A stretch of 64,000 bases of DNA, from the NCBI GenBank assembly GCA_949987705.1, contig OX465282.1:10528501-10592500 (forward strand), read 5' to 3'. Shown here one piece after another: positions 46,895 through 58,380 of the stretch. The position numbers and the translations under genes were made by a program. Source of the DNA: Thereva unica. Its lineage: Eukaryota; Arthropoda; Insecta; Diptera; Therevidae. Position 1 is the first letter of the stretch, and every line of letters begins with the position of its first letter. Below the pieces are notes generated by a model, which was not told the origin of the DNA, did not search any database, and worked only from the letters and a program-made list of their open reading frames with translations.

Positions 46895-48200
46895 TAATAA
46901 AAATAAGAGCTTTTAAACTACATGTGCATTCGGGGATAATGTATGCTTTTATTGCCGCATATAATATTATTTACTGAGAACTTTTTCCGCAACATTTAAA
47001 AAAGGAGATTTAATCTGTATGGTTTTAATATAAACTACCTTTGTATAATGAATACATAACTAATAAACATAAAAGCGTTTATTTATATAATGAATACTTA
47101 GATAATAAACATAAAAGCTTTTAAACTACTCGTGCTTTTCGGGGATAATGTATGCTTTTCTTGCCGCATATAATATTATTTACTGAGAACTCTTTCCGTA
47201 ACATTTAAAAAAAAAAGGGATTTAATCTATATGGGTTTAATTTAATATACTTTTATATAATGAATACTTAACTAATAAACATAAAAACGTTTATTTATAT
47301 AATGAATACTTAAATAATAAACATAAAAGCTTTTAAACTACATGTGCTTTTCGGGGACAATGTATGCTTTTATTGCCGCATATAATATTACTTACTGAGA
47401 ACTTTTCCGTAACATTTAAAAAAGAGATTTAATCTGTATGGTTTTAATATAATATACTTTTATATAATGAATACTTAACTAATAAACATAAAAGCGTTTA
47501 CTTATATAATGAATACTTAAATAATGAACATAAAAACGCTTATTTATATAATGAATACTTAAATAATAAACATAAAAGCTTTTAAACTACCTGTGCTTTT
47601 CGGGGACAATGTATGCTTTTATTGCCGCATACAATATTAGTTACTGAGAACTTTTTTCCGTAACATTTAAAGAAGGGATTTAATCTGTATGGTTTTAATA
47701 TAATATACTTTTATATAATGAATACTTAACTAATAAACATAAAAGCGTTTATTTATATAACGAATACTTAAATAATAAAAATAAGAGCTTTTAAACCACA
47801 CGTGCTTTTCGGGGATAATGTAAGCTTTTATTGCCGCATATAATATTATTTACTGAGAACTTTTTCCGTAACATTTAAAAAGGAGATTTAATCTATATGG
47901 GTTTAATATAATATACTTTTATATAATGAACACTTAAATAATAATCATAAAAGCTTTTAAACTACACGTGCTTCTGGGATACGCATATCATTATTGCCAA
48001 CTATAACTTTCATATAATGTGATTGGTAATATAATATAAATAGAAATATAATCCATACGGTTTGAACAATAACATATTTTTCGTACAACGAATACTCTAA
48101 TAATTAATATAATTTTATGTTTAAAAACTAAGTATGAATTGCACATGATAATAACATAAATTTGAAACTTTAAAATAACATTTAATACAATCATTTAACT
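46895..48200. repeat. Satellite array, ~210-bp unit with a ~39-bp sub-repeat
   Basis: The marker CGGGGATAATGTATG (or CGGGGACAATG) starts at 46931, 47140, 47352, 47601 and 47810, with a decayed version near 47974. Spacings are 209, 212, 249 and 209 bp. The 249-bp unit has one extra copy of a ~39-bp sub-repeat (ATATAATGAATACTTAAATA plus AACATAAAAGC). From 48010 to 48200 more degenerate units can be followed. The flanks are AT-rich. No ORF. Confidence 0.92.
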
Positions 48201-48780
48201 TGTACTGAATAACCACCCGATATAATATAAACGGTAACTTATGAATTATAAATACATAAAACCCGAGACGATGGCCGTCTAATCAACCCGAATGTGAGGA
48301 AACCCCCCAGGATGTAGGATGCCCTCAACAAGGTAAGTGCTTAACATTTATAATTTGATCAAAAATTTTGTGGACCTCCTTAATATGGCAGTATAACCAG
48401 TGACCACCTCTCTCCCCTAGTTTCTAGCCCCCTCTTGTTGGCCTCGGTAGGTTTGTCTCTCCGCCACTGCCGTCCCCTTTTAAATTTTCGTAAGTAGGCA
48501 CGAGTTTTAGTTTGTTTGAACTGTCACCCTCCGGCATCCCTGCTCCGCGAACCCCACCCCATCCGGCGAGCTAGTTTGAGCACCGCACGTCGTGCCGACG
48601 ATCGGTGCAGCGGATGCCACAATTTCGGCAATCCCCCTCGGCGGCCAAGCCTACCCAGTCACCTTCTTCTGCCCCTTTTCCCAAATTATTTTTTTGTGTA
48701 AAAAGAGTCTTGCACATCCTTAATTGAGATGTGTTGATTTCCCTACTTCGTGCTATGGCACACCCACTCCAGACAGTTAC
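48200..48780. other. Unassigned sequence between satellite and GC-rich copy D
   Basis: Locally GC-richer around 48420-48680, with an ORF (48516-48701) that has no known domain. Nothing else seen. Confidence 0.35.
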
Positions 48781-48782
48781 AA

Positions 48783-49255
48783 ATTGCGAGAAAATTTTAG
48801 GTTAAATTAATTAAAACATGTTTCTGCACTAAATACCACTTACAGACCAGGTCGGCCGGCACGGCCCTATGAAGACCACAGATTCCAGGATTCAGACAGA
48901 CATACAGGCGAAGACGACAGCTTAGAATAGCAGGTTGTTAATCCAAGCGCAAAAATGTTCATGACCTCAACGGAGACTTCAAGACGGCTTCAGACTCACG
49001 ACGTAACAACCGCGAACGCGAGTGCGGATGGTTTTTGCGAATAGCTCGCGTCTTGTTTTCCGTTCCAAGTGGATACGGCGTGAATTCTTGCTACTTTTAA
49101 ATTCACGGCTTTAGAATGAATATAAGTTCAGATCTTCAGGCACGAACTGACGATAAATGCCCAAACACATACAGATGATCTCAAGGCGAAAACTTTCAGG
49201 CCATAGCCTGCCGGCGACCTAAGTGTAAATGGACTAGCTCGCGTCTTGTAAAGTC
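48783..49255 (-). mobile_element. GC-rich TIR family, copy D (inverted, partial)
   Basis: The minus strand matches the second half of copies A-C: AAACATGTTTCTGCACTAAA on the plus strand mirrors the end of copy B, followed by CGCGAACGCGAGTGCGGATG and GAACTGACGATAAATGCCCA. It is cut off at about 49240 next to a tip of the fold-back arm (GTCAGAAGTGCCAAAACTTT). Confidence 0.7.
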
Positions 49256-49429
49256 AGAAGTGCCAAAACTTTTGGGTTAAACCGAGTTCAGGCGAGCCGT
49301 GCGAGAGCGCGATGGCGCTCAGGGGGTCTTCTTCTTCTTCTTTACGCTCCTTTAATCCCTCATGGGACATAGGGCGGAAACAGTTCCCCTCCAGCGAACT
49401 CTGTTTTGTGCGACGGCTCTCAGCTCCGA

Positions 49430-49936
49430 CCAGGATCTCCCAGGGGGTATCAGTATATTTTCTTAAACGCGGAAAACCTGGATGTCGCCTTAATACAAGA
49501 GCCCTGGGTTAAAGGACACAGCATAAGAGGACTCTCGGACAGGTAATACAACCCCTTTTACCATCGCTCGGATCAAGGCCAGCCAAGACGTTGTATTTTG
49601 GTTAAAGGGAACCTCAAAACCTTCCTCTACCCGAACTTCAGTTCAACGGACTTAACGGTAGTTAGATTGGAGTTTGTAGGGGGTTAGGGTCTTTACTTAG
49701 CTTCAGCCTATATGACTAATGCCTGTCTGCACTCCCGGGAAATTTCATGCAGATGAAACAGGACGAAAATCGAATGAAGCCTCAACCTGGTCGTAGAGTG
49801 CGACGCCAATGCGAGTCCCAAGTTTTGGAGAGGCAATGAGAATAACGAGCGAGAAGTCATAATTCGATACATGATTAATTTAAATCTAGCGGAGTGAAAC
49901 CTGGTCAACACCTCAACCCTCGCATTCCCAAGCACG
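49430..49936 (+). mobile_element. LOA/R1-like LINE endonuclease fragment
   Basis: The plus strand shows NLDVALIQEPWVKGHSIRGL (49477 on; QEPW is the endonuclease catalytic-E motif), then VVECDANASPKFWRGNENNE, where the GCDANAHHxxWGS motif is recognisable but altered. Several stops break it. It is joined directly to a Jockey-like RT at 49938. Confidence 0.8.
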
Positions 49937-49937
49937 G

Positions 49938-50702
49938 CGAATTTCCAAGGATATCGAATCGATTCTTCATTGGGGCGAAATGAACCGCGTCGAATTCAAT
50001 GCCACAAAAACGAAGCACTGTCTGATCTCCAACAAAAATTGTACCGACCTTCCTCCTATCTCAGTGGATAAAAAGAATCTAACGGCTGACTCAACTCTCA
50101 ACATCCTATGGGTAACTTTAACGGAGCATCTGCGATGGAATGATCACATATTCCAAATCGCCAAACAAGCCTCCCAATGCCTTGGATTTCTCAAGAGATG
50201 CAAGTTCCTCCTCCAGCCAGCCGCATTGGCTACAATATACAAATCCTACATTCGGCCACGCCTCGAATACAACTCGCATATCTGGGCAGGCGCCCCAAAA
50301 ACCACCTTGGCTTGTCTCGACAAGGTGCAAAATCGTGCCCTCAAACTCATTGGTGATGGCCCCTTTCGCGCCTCCATAGACACCTTAAGCCACCGTAGGA
50401 ATGTAGCAGCCCTCTCCATTCTTTATCGCTATTACCATGGCGACTGTTCCACTGAAATTCAGGACCACCTGCCTGCACGGCAATACTTTTCCCGCAACAC
50501 AAGACTAGCCCGCTCGGCTCACCCCCATACCCTACAGCCCCCTCGTTCACGCACAATACGGTTTAGAAGTTCGTTTATGAATAGAACAACTCGACTGTGA
50601 AATAATCTCCCGCAGTCAGTATTTCCAAACTCGTACAACACCTTAAAGTTCAAACGTGAGGTTCATCGTCATTTTCTTCTACACCCTCCAGACCCCCTCT
50701 AA
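49938..50702 (+). mobile_element. Jockey-like LINE, second half of ORF2, nearly intact
   Basis: The frame reads SKDIESILHWGEMNRVEFNA, then YIRPRLEYNSHIWAGAPKTT, LDKVQNRALKLIG, and RRNVAALSILYRYYHGDCS. A TGA at 598-600 of the 50-kb line (50598-50600) replaces the W of LWNNLPQSVF. The frame then continues to the normal stop at 50700-50702. Apart from that single nonsense change the segment is open for about 255 codons, the best-preserved copy of this family here. The region upstream of the FADD box is missing. Confidence 0.9.
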
Positions 50703-50709
50703 CCTTTCC

Positions 50710-51690
50710 TATTCTCCTCTATTCTTCAAACCAAGCTTACTACTAGACAGACTGTTAAGATTGTTAAGCGCCTTTTAATAAATTCATTTCAGAACTGGCT
50801 TATTCAGATCCAGTTCCAATTTATTCAAAATTCAACATCAAATAAGCTTCAACAATTTTCAGCTACGCCTTACAAAAATGCTATTTCCATTTGTAAACTA
50901 TTTCCGATATTCAAGGAATTTTTATTCTCTCAGGAATCAGGCTCCCATTCACAGTAGGGTGACACAAGTAATGTAATCCTATAAACGTTTCCGATAGTCT
51001 CGAGATTAATTTCGTCAAAACTAACACGAATAATCGATGAATAACGAAAATCAGAAATGTAATTTCGGATTCCTAGAATATAATCAAATTTGTCAGTGGA
51101 TATTTCTGATAACAGAAATCGAAAGCAAACAAAAAATATCTCAGCATAAAATGTTATCAGAGGCACAAACTACAACACTTGGAATACATGGTATCAACAC
51201 AAATTATCCTAATTTACTCGAAATTACATAGAGCAGCTTTCTTCCGGAAATTTGCCCTTTGCATTTGTTTGTGCAAGTAGACTGCGAACTTAAAGAAAAG
51301 ATAGCCCCCAAGTTCCTTGATTTCTTTTGTTCAAACAATTGCCGCGCCGTTGTTCCTCTTTAAAGTGATAAGATAAGTGCGGCGATCTGCGAACATCTGC
51401 TCTTCATGTGCTTGTACATCCGCAGTAGATTTAAGTTAGTTAAAAGTTGGTCAACAAAGGATATTAAGACGTAATGAAGTGTGAGCTTTATGCTACCAGT
51501 CCATCATGTCGTTCAGGTCATGGTGCAATGGCTAGCATGACCCGCATAAAAACAGAAGGGTTTTGAGAGCACATGTTGAGAATATACATGACCCGGTAAT
51601 TCCCCTTTTTAAGCCAACTGATTGACGTTGCTCGCTGTGGGAACGGGCGCGAGGTATAGTAAGCTTAGTTCGAAAGACAGAAAAAAGTTA
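50710..51690. other. Intron sequence with no recognised gene
   Basis: AT-rich. The block CATCATGTCGTTCAGGTCATGGTGCAATG at about 51502-51530 also occurs, diverged, at about 17294 and 24405, and so marks a dispersed repeat (perhaps a LINE 5' region). Confidence 0.4.
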
Positions 51691-51699
51691 GGTTCTTCG

Positions 51700-52260
51700 T
51701 AACCGACTTGATATTAGCCGATGTTAGAGCCGTCTTCGCCGACACGGATACCAAGCGACGGACATCTTATACGACATCGCATCGCATACCGCATCGCCCA
51801 GTTGTACGCGTTAAAAATCAATACGGGAAAGACCAAAGAGCTCACAACGGACGGATCGAGAGCCAGTGTTCACCTCGATAGTACCCAAATCGAACAGGTG
51901 CCGATGTTCAAATATTTGAGATCATTGGTTGAGGAAACGAAAGTGGCATCGACGGCCAACGTTCACAGCCGCATCGGCTAGGCAACAGAAACATTCGCCT
52001 TGCTCAAGTTGTGCATATAGAAACGAACAAATATTACCATCAAAACGAACGAACGCTTTTACCGAACGTTGTCCTTCGATTCTTCTTTATGGATTGGAAA
52101 CGTGCACGCTGCTCAAATCAAACGTTAACAAGATCGAGGTCTTGCAAATGCGATGCTCGAGGCAGATTCTCGGTGTCTCATTCCCAGGTCCTCTTCGAAA
52201 CGAGACAATTAGACAAAGATGCGAGACCGCCAGCTAACGGATCAAAGAAGATAAGAAGAA
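51700..52260 (+). mobile_element. LINE RT fragment (distinct family)
   Basis: Frames on the plus strand read INTGKTKELTTDGSRASVHL, EQVPMFKYLRSLVEETKVAS, then, with shifts, ILLYGLETCTLLKSNVNKIE and VLQMRCSRQILGVS. The FKYLGS...E and LLYGxETW...RxLRxILG blocks are typical of the C-terminal part of ORF2. It is dead. Confidence 0.75.
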
Positions 52261-52271
52261 GTTGCGGGATA

Positions 52272-54000
52272 TCAATCTTGGAGATTTCCACAAGCGTGCT
52301 TAGAAAGGGTGATGTCCAGCACTTCTTCCCTGTTTTTGGCAATTAAAGTCGGTTCATTACCTTTGTTACCAATAGCAAGCTTGGTGTTTAATAGGTAGCT
52401 AAAAATAACCTCACCTTGATCATTGGTTTCTGTGCTGGCCCATAGTATATGGTGTGCATTTGCATCACCTTCAATAACCAGGACCGTGGTAAGATCGGTA
52501 TGCCTTACAAGGTCCTGAAAGACTATAGGAGATAGACGGCCCGCATCATCTTGGGCCACAAAGAGGCCACCCTGAGTTTCTTATTTTTTAACTCTATGTG
52601 TAAAGTCGTACTAAATTGAGGGAGAAAACAGGTGCTTATTTTATTTTTGAACAGAATACCTGTTTCGGGTTTTCCCTTACCATTGGTATAAAAGAGATTA
52701 AATTTAGGTGTCCTTAAGCCACAGATCCTGTCACCAGCGATTCATGGCTCTTGGACTAGGTCAACATCGACTTCGCCTGATGTTGCTTCAATGGTGCAGG
52801 TTTATCTGTAGCACCTACACCATTTCCCGAGTGTTTTGCTTCGACGGCAGTCACCTCCGCTTCATTGTCGTTGGAGGTGACTTCGTCGATGTCTCAGATG
52901 AGGAGCACATGTTACCGATGGCTCTGCCCAGCTCGGAGTCAACTTCGCTCTGAGCTGCTTCTTACCATCGGTTTCCATGTTATCGTGCCCATTGCTTGGT
53001 TTGCTGGGGCTTTCGTATCTCTTTTATAGACCTATTTTTCAGCCGTCAACTGGCCTTCAGCATAGTGAGGAATTCCTCAGGTTCCGCTGGAGCCACTGGA
53101 AACGGTACTCTGGCCCTCGGACCTGATTGTATCTAAACTTTCCTAACGCAGCTTTATATAGCTCTCCGGATCTGGTGTTGTCGCAGGCCGTAAGTTTTAT
53201 GCTGCTTTGATACCATCTGGCATCAAAGCATAAGTGGGGAGGACCCGGGTTGTCCCTCAGGACCTCCATGGGCGTCTTGCACCCACCTCTATTGGTGTTA
53301 GGGGATCTTCCCATTTTCATCGTTCTCGTCCAGGACGCCGATTATTTCGCTACTTCTGCGAAGGATATCGCTTTGGTTCCGTGCGTCTTGGACTTTTTCG
53401 TAACTGCACTGTGAGTGCTTGGTTCTTTCACAGATCGTTGGCGTTTGTGCACCTCGTGACCGCCCTACTGATGGGATGGCTTGCTCTGCCCAAGGAAAGT
53501 CATCCTGGATTTTATTTTAGTCCTCCTTCGACACTTGGTCTTTCCTGATCGGGTTAGTGGCCAAGCGGCGAAGGTTCCGCTGACCACACGGATTTCTTGA
53601 AGACCTGTCTTTGCGGGGTTCGATCTTTTCAGGTTCTTGGCAGCGAGGGAGCCGCAAGGAGAAACAGGTTTTGCTAGTAGTCGCTTCAGGGTCTTTTTCG
53701 AGTGGTGGAGCTTGTGGCTCTACTTCCGCTTGGTTTGGGTTGGCTCGGGTGCGCTGTAGCCTTGTTATTTACGGAATTTGTGGTCCCTTCCTCTTCCATA
53801 AACTTGTTCAATATTTTCAACGATGGCTGCTTATCTCTAATTTAGCAATAAGTTGTTTCCGTAGTAAGATATCAGGCAGTTTTTGCGCTGTCACGTAGAC
53901 AAATATGAGATCCTCCATTTTGTAAAAGCTGCAATTCATCTAACTTCGGTCTTATTTCTTTGTAAGGCTCCGTGGTAATTGTCGGCGATTTGAAAATCTA
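52272..54000 (-). mobile_element. LOA-like LINE 5' half: ORF1 and start of endonuclease
   Basis: On the minus strand ORF1 remnants include KTPMEVLRDNPGPPHLCFDA, RWYQSSIKLTACD and ELYKAALGK (53320-53057), a region that precedes ORF2 in such elements. The ORF2 endonuclease follows at 52559-52272: DLTTVLVIEGDANAHHILWA, STETNDQGEVIFSYLLN and GNEPTLIAK. The order and strand agree with one element truncated at its 3' side. It reaches to within about 460 bp of the first formin exon. Confidence 0.75.
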
Positions 54001-54459
54001 TGAGAATCTGACGCGAATAAAAGCAATTCACTCTCAAAAAAATGTTGTTTGGCCACAAAATCTCACCCTTTTACTTCAGTAATGCAATTAACTTACAAGT
54101 TTCTTTTTAAATTGATGTGAATTTATGAAGACAGACAATCCAGCGCTAAGAAGGGCTGGGCTGGTGATAAAAATAAATATGCAATATTAAAAATCAAAAA
54201 TTGTACAAAACTCATTGAACCATCAAAGAAAAGCGGTATGTGAACCAAGAATTAAGTTTCAATATATCCGCAAAGCCACAAAACCGCTGTAGAGTTTAAT
54301 AAAAATGTATAATATCAATAAACGACCACATTTATAGTACCTAGCAAAAGAAGGGGGCTCTCTTGCGGTGTATTATTGTTATTGAAATGAAATAATATCA
54401 AATTATAAACATTATCCCCCCAAGAAAGAGAGAAAACTAGGTAAAAACTTTCTACTTAC

Positions 54460-54702
54460 AAGAACTTTAGCAAATCTCCTATCAAGTTCACCAGGATCCG
54501 GCATTGGTTGAGATGATCTACTCCGAACACTAGGCTGTCGTATATGATTGCTATGACCATACAAAATGGAGCTTTGCGGTGATATTTGATGGTGATATGT
54601 TGTTGGTTTCTGCTGTTGTTGTTGTTGACCAGCCAGTATTGACCCATTACCATCAGATAGAGATTCTGATGGTCCAATGGGACGTGATCGTACAGCCCCC
54701 AT
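54460..54702 (-). CDS. Frl: FMNL-type formin, first coding exon
   Basis: The ATG at 54702-54700 in context CAAAATG opens 81 codons in phase 0, ending AKVL before the donor CTT|GTAAGT (54459). The protein starts MGAVRS, which fits an N-myristoylation signal (Gly2, Ser6); vertebrate FMNL1-3 are known to be myristoylated at Gly2. A poly-Gln run and Ser/Pro-rich linker follow, then [17 protein letters not shown], matching the FMNL stretch PMPxxxELExRFxxxL that leads into LPPDK. That motif is supplied by the exon at 13938-14021. The product would be a membrane-anchored, Rho-GTPase-controlled actin nucleator. The start is fixed by the myristoylation motif and by the splice acceptor just upstream. 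Confidence 0.92.
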
Positions 54703-54723
54703 TTTTGTGCCTTTTAATGCTCT
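54703..54723 (-). promoter_or_regulatory. Frl: Splice acceptor and short leader before the formin start codon
   Basis: On the minus strand GCCTTTTGCTGCAG precedes AGCATTAAAAGGCACAAAAATG. The AG at 54723-54722 after a pyrimidine-rich stretch is a good acceptor, so the start codon probably lies 19 nt into an internal exon, and an untranslated first exon lies further upstream (above 54.8 kb). Confidence 0.55.
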
Positions 54724-54729
54724 GCAGCA

Positions 54730-56860
54730 AAAGGCGCAACTAATAAGTTGCTCCTGTATAATGCTTATAAGCTCCAGAACAAAGATATTTTTAACAAATT
54801 TATGGAGAAGAAAAATGTATTAATATTATTTTTTGTATTAGTTTTATTGTATTTATTTTTTTTTTTGTGTGGTTTTATTTTTTTGTTAATTTCACTTATA
54901 AAGTTAGAAAGCCGATATGATTTATGATTTCTATTTGAAATATAAATAATTTCTTTTTATATTTTTGAAACATTTTTTTAACGGAATTAATTCATTTCTG
55001 TGTGTTTCGAATAAAGAAATTTCTTTTTGTTTGACAGGAATTTTTTTTTGGTGTGTTAAACTGCCAAAAAAAGGGCCAAAATAAAAAAATTGCGCAACTT
55101 GGCAACACTGAAGTCCTGTATCATATAAAAAAACTCGATGTCAGAATTTTCCTGACGACGATGCACAGTGCACACACAACACACGCGAATGTAGAAGGCA
55201 AGAGAAAAGGTCAAGAAACGATTTTCTTTTAACATTAGACAAGGACACAAGGCAAACAAAAAGCTCGCGACTTTCGCCCTCAAGAATTTTTACATTGTTT
55301 TTCTGCCGCGGTAACAAAAAGAAAACAATTAAACTCGATCCTTTTTTCCTGCATTCACAAACAACACGGGTTTTATGCACAATTTCCTTTATGTTCACAA
55401 TTTACACACTATTTTACAATTGCATCAAAAATATTCTCTTGGGAAAAACAAAATTTCGGCACAAAACATCACGCACACACACAAATAAATTACACAAAAT
55501 TATAATAAGGATTAGAAAACTGCATTTTCTTGAGATAAAATCTCCCCTGGTGCATCAGTGTAGTGCAACAGGTTTTGCCTGTGTGTGTTATGCGGCGATA
55601 GCCGACGCAGAGTTTTGACTGCTGGCGAGACTTTTCTCTATCCTCGTACACTACTGAAATGTGATGCTGGAGCCTAGTCGGGGCTGCACTGGAGATGCAC
55701 GAGAGAATTCCTTTGACTTTTTGTAAGAAACATAATTAATTTTCCTTCAATCAGTAATTACCACTGCACACAATGGACCGATCCCTAAAACTACCGATGT
55801 TTAAATAATACGCCTGCACCCATGAAAAGGGCGATAATAATGTGGATAAAAAATAAATTTATGCGAAAACAGCAGACCAAACCCGGGACCGAGACCGACG
55901 CTGACAAAGACTCGACTGATATGGGGAAATGGGGAGAACCCAAGTTTTCTCTAATTCTTTGACGTGCATCATCGCATGCGATCTTTATTATTTAAAAAAT
56001 ATCACAAATGTACCATCTATCGGATTTATGTGAAAATTATCATTGAAATGTTTTTATCGGAGATGTATACAAGTGGGCAACATAAAAAAATAAAAATATA
56101 TTGGAAATAAGTTGATTTACTTTTCTAGCTGTGACGGGTTTATTATTTAATTTATCATTTTAGAAAAATAAAAATTATGTATTCTTCTTGAATGAACACA
56201 GTCATCGGCAGAGTGGAATAAGGGGTAGTGGCGCACAAATGTACCTCAAGTCTCTCTACTAGAGTCGAGTTTTTGGGGGTCCAACACAGAAGATAGGGGG
56301 CTGCTGCACAGAAGGAGGCTCAAACAGGGCCTTAGAATATAGAACTACAGGAAAGGTCCTCGCGTGTAAAATTCGTGTATTTGAGCGTATTGAAATCTGG
56401 GCTTAGACATGGTATACAGACACAGAAGGTAAGGTTTAAGGTACGACAGCTTCGAATACCGTAAAAATAGGCGCCTTGTGACATCAGCCCCAATGCAGAA
56501 ACAAAAACAGCAGTTTCAATTTTACATGAAAAGCGGTAACATTTCAATTAGTAAAAAAAACATGGAAAGCGGGCCAGTAAATTAACCTAACTAAAATACC
56601 GTCTTACGGTAGACAACTGTCAAATTGAATTTCTTTACAAGTGAGTTTTCTGCAAAAAAAGAAAGAACAATGAAGTGTGCAGTTTGTGAATGTAGCAATA
56701 ATACGAAATTTCTGCGTGGAGGAAAATACTTCTTCAGATAAATGTGCTAATTAAAATACTTCCAAAAGGCGTGTAAAAGTTCATTTCTGGGGCACGATTT
56801 TATTTTAGATAACTCATAATTTTAACTCTCTCCCTTACCCCTCCTCTATTCCACTCGCTC
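54730..56860. other. Upstream region of the formin gene
   Basis: AT-rich, with a GC-richer patch at about 55550-55700 that could hold the untranslated first exon and promoter (minus-strand TTCAGTAG at about 55655 resembles an insect initiator). No ORF is convincing. This is a guess from composition and position. Confidence 0.3.
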
Positions 56861-56869
56861 TCAAGTTTA

Positions 56870-57870
56870 AACTGGGTGCACTGAACTCAACTCGGCTCTC
56901 TTACCTGGATCGGATTGATATTTCGCCCTGTATACGCGGGTTGAGTTGAACTGACATTTGCTTTGTTTGTTTACCATCCGTGAAGTCTGCCTTCTGCGTT
57001 ATACATATATATAATTTTTTCGTTCTGATTATCTTCCATGTTTTTAAAAAAATTTTACGTATCTATAAATGAGAATTTCATTCAAAAATTTTAGGTTATG
57101 TTTCGATGTCGGTTCCACTCTATATTAACCCAAAGTGAACTCAACACCACATCATATACGGTGGTCGAAATTTCTTTCAACCTCGACTCAACTTTTCAAC
57201 CTAATCACACACGTGGTACGAGTTTTCATGGGAGTCGAGTTTAATTGTGGTTGAGTTGAAATGACACTCCAACTCAACGATTAACCCTATGCATTTCCAT
57301 TGCTACCTTCCATTTTCCACCATCTTTTTCCATCAATTAATTTTATTATAGATTTTCTTTAAACGTCTTTATTAAATATAAAGTCTCTTTTGACGTCCAA
57401 GTGAAGCGCGACATTGAGCAAAGTTGCAAATATTTACCGAAGGCTCTTAACTTTGAGCGAGTTTGGATTAAAGGAAATTTTATTCAACTGCCGTTTCCAT
57501 GGGTGATTATTCTGAGTAAACCCAGGGGCCCATTTTACACGATGAAACACAAAACATAAAGTTTCCAGCAAGATTAGGCTAGGGGTGAGAGAGGGCTTGA
57601 GGGGACGTGAAATTTTGCCAACAAACTTTTGGAAGCAACTTTGCGGAAACAGTTTGACAGCTTCAGGTTTGTTGTTGTTTTTTCTCTGATTTCTTTGTAA
57701 AAAAGAGAAATGAGAAGTTTACTCATGTAGACACTGATGAAGTTTTTGAGGAAACTCCAAAAGGGAATTAGCGATTGCAGGCAACTTTGTTTCGTTTCGT
57801 GTTTCATCGTGTAAAATGAGCCAGGGTAAACTCTGCATGGAAACATATACCAAGTTTATAGCAGAAAAAT
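56870..57870. mobile_element. Pair of GTTGAG/CTCAAC-rich MITE-like elements
   Basis: 56870-57215 is related to 24695-25025 (CCCAAAGTGAACTCAAC, ATCATATACGGTGGTCGAAA). 57216-57870 is related to 7440-7880 (GTTGAGTTGAAATGACACT, CAACGATTAACCCTATGCAT) and is split by the MITE at 57528-57821. Confidence 0.6.
57528..57821. mobile_element. 294-bp MITE with 23-bp TIRs and CAGGG target duplication
   Basis: GCCCATTTTACACGATGAAA plus three bases (57528-57550) pairs with the right end (57799-57821) with one mismatch. CAGGG flanks both sides (57523-57527, 57822-57826). The relative at about 7843 has the uninterrupted CCCAGGGTAA, which shows the empty site. The 5-bp length could be 4, as the terminal G is ambiguous. 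The minus-strand ORF inside is probably chance. Confidence 0.85.
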
Positions 57871-57959
57871 TAAATCGATTTAACTCAAAGTTACGTCAAA
57901 ATTTCGAATTAGCGTATAAACGGGTATTGTATACATTCTTATAACGGGTATTGTATACA

Positions 57960-58380
57960 TTCATTACGTTTACATGCGTACTTGAAGTATACTTGAAGTA
58001 GATTTCAAGTAACTAAATATGCATGTAAACTCGTCCTGACTTCAAGTATACTTGAGTCAAGTAAATCACAAAAATTTGTTTGATTGACTTGAAAAAGCTC
58101 ATGTAAACACTACTTGAATACTTGAAAATTTGCATGCGTATTTTTTCCTTGGAACAAGAAGAAGATAAAAACTGTAGTGAATGTATACTTTTGATGCAAT
58201 ATTTTTAAAGTTATTTATATTATAATTTGAAGATAGTTTCTGTTATAATATGAAAGGTCAAGTGTCAGTTCAAGAAAATTTCAAGACATTTTGAAGTCAA
58301 GTAAATGAACCGAAAACGCAAATTGAGTTTCAAGTAAATTTCAAGTCAGGAACTCAAGTAAATCATGTAAACGTAATGAT
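57960..58380. mobile_element. MITE with CATTACGTTTACATG ends and CTTGAA iterations
   Basis: CATTACGTTTACATG (from about 57962) is inverted at the right end (CATGTAAACGTAATG, to 58378). TACTTGAA, TTCAAGTA and CATGTAAAC motifs repeat throughout on both strands. A 24-bp tandem duplication (CGGGTATTGTATACATTC) touches its left end. No coding sequence. Confidence 0.75.

Larger units (their letters stand above)
14022..54459 (-). other. Frl: 40.4-kb first coding intron of the formin gene
   Basis: The intron is defined by the donor CTT|GTAAGT at 54459 and the acceptor TTTCAG at 14022. The two exons are both in phase 0 and encode adjacent parts of one conserved protein. The intron holds LINE, hAT, Harbinger, mariner and Tc1-type remnants on both strands, several MITEs and a satellite. 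No convincing host gene is nested in it. Insect Frl genes can have long introns, but the size here is mostly transposon-made. Confidence 0.85.

Noticed and set aside
46895..48200. CRISPR-like array
   Set aside because: Units are 210 bp direct tandem repeats without unique spacers, in a eukaryotic intron; this is a satellite.
53610..53660. GGGTTCGATC, like a tRNA T-arm
   Set aside because: No cloverleaf can be drawn around it.
55560..55700. Promoter and untranslated first exon of the formin gene
   Set aside because: Supported only by local composition and one initiator-like TTCAGTA; too weak for a separate call.
57574..57846. 90-codon minus-strand ORF
   Set aside because: It lies almost wholly inside a MITE and crosses its boundary, so it is a chance frame.
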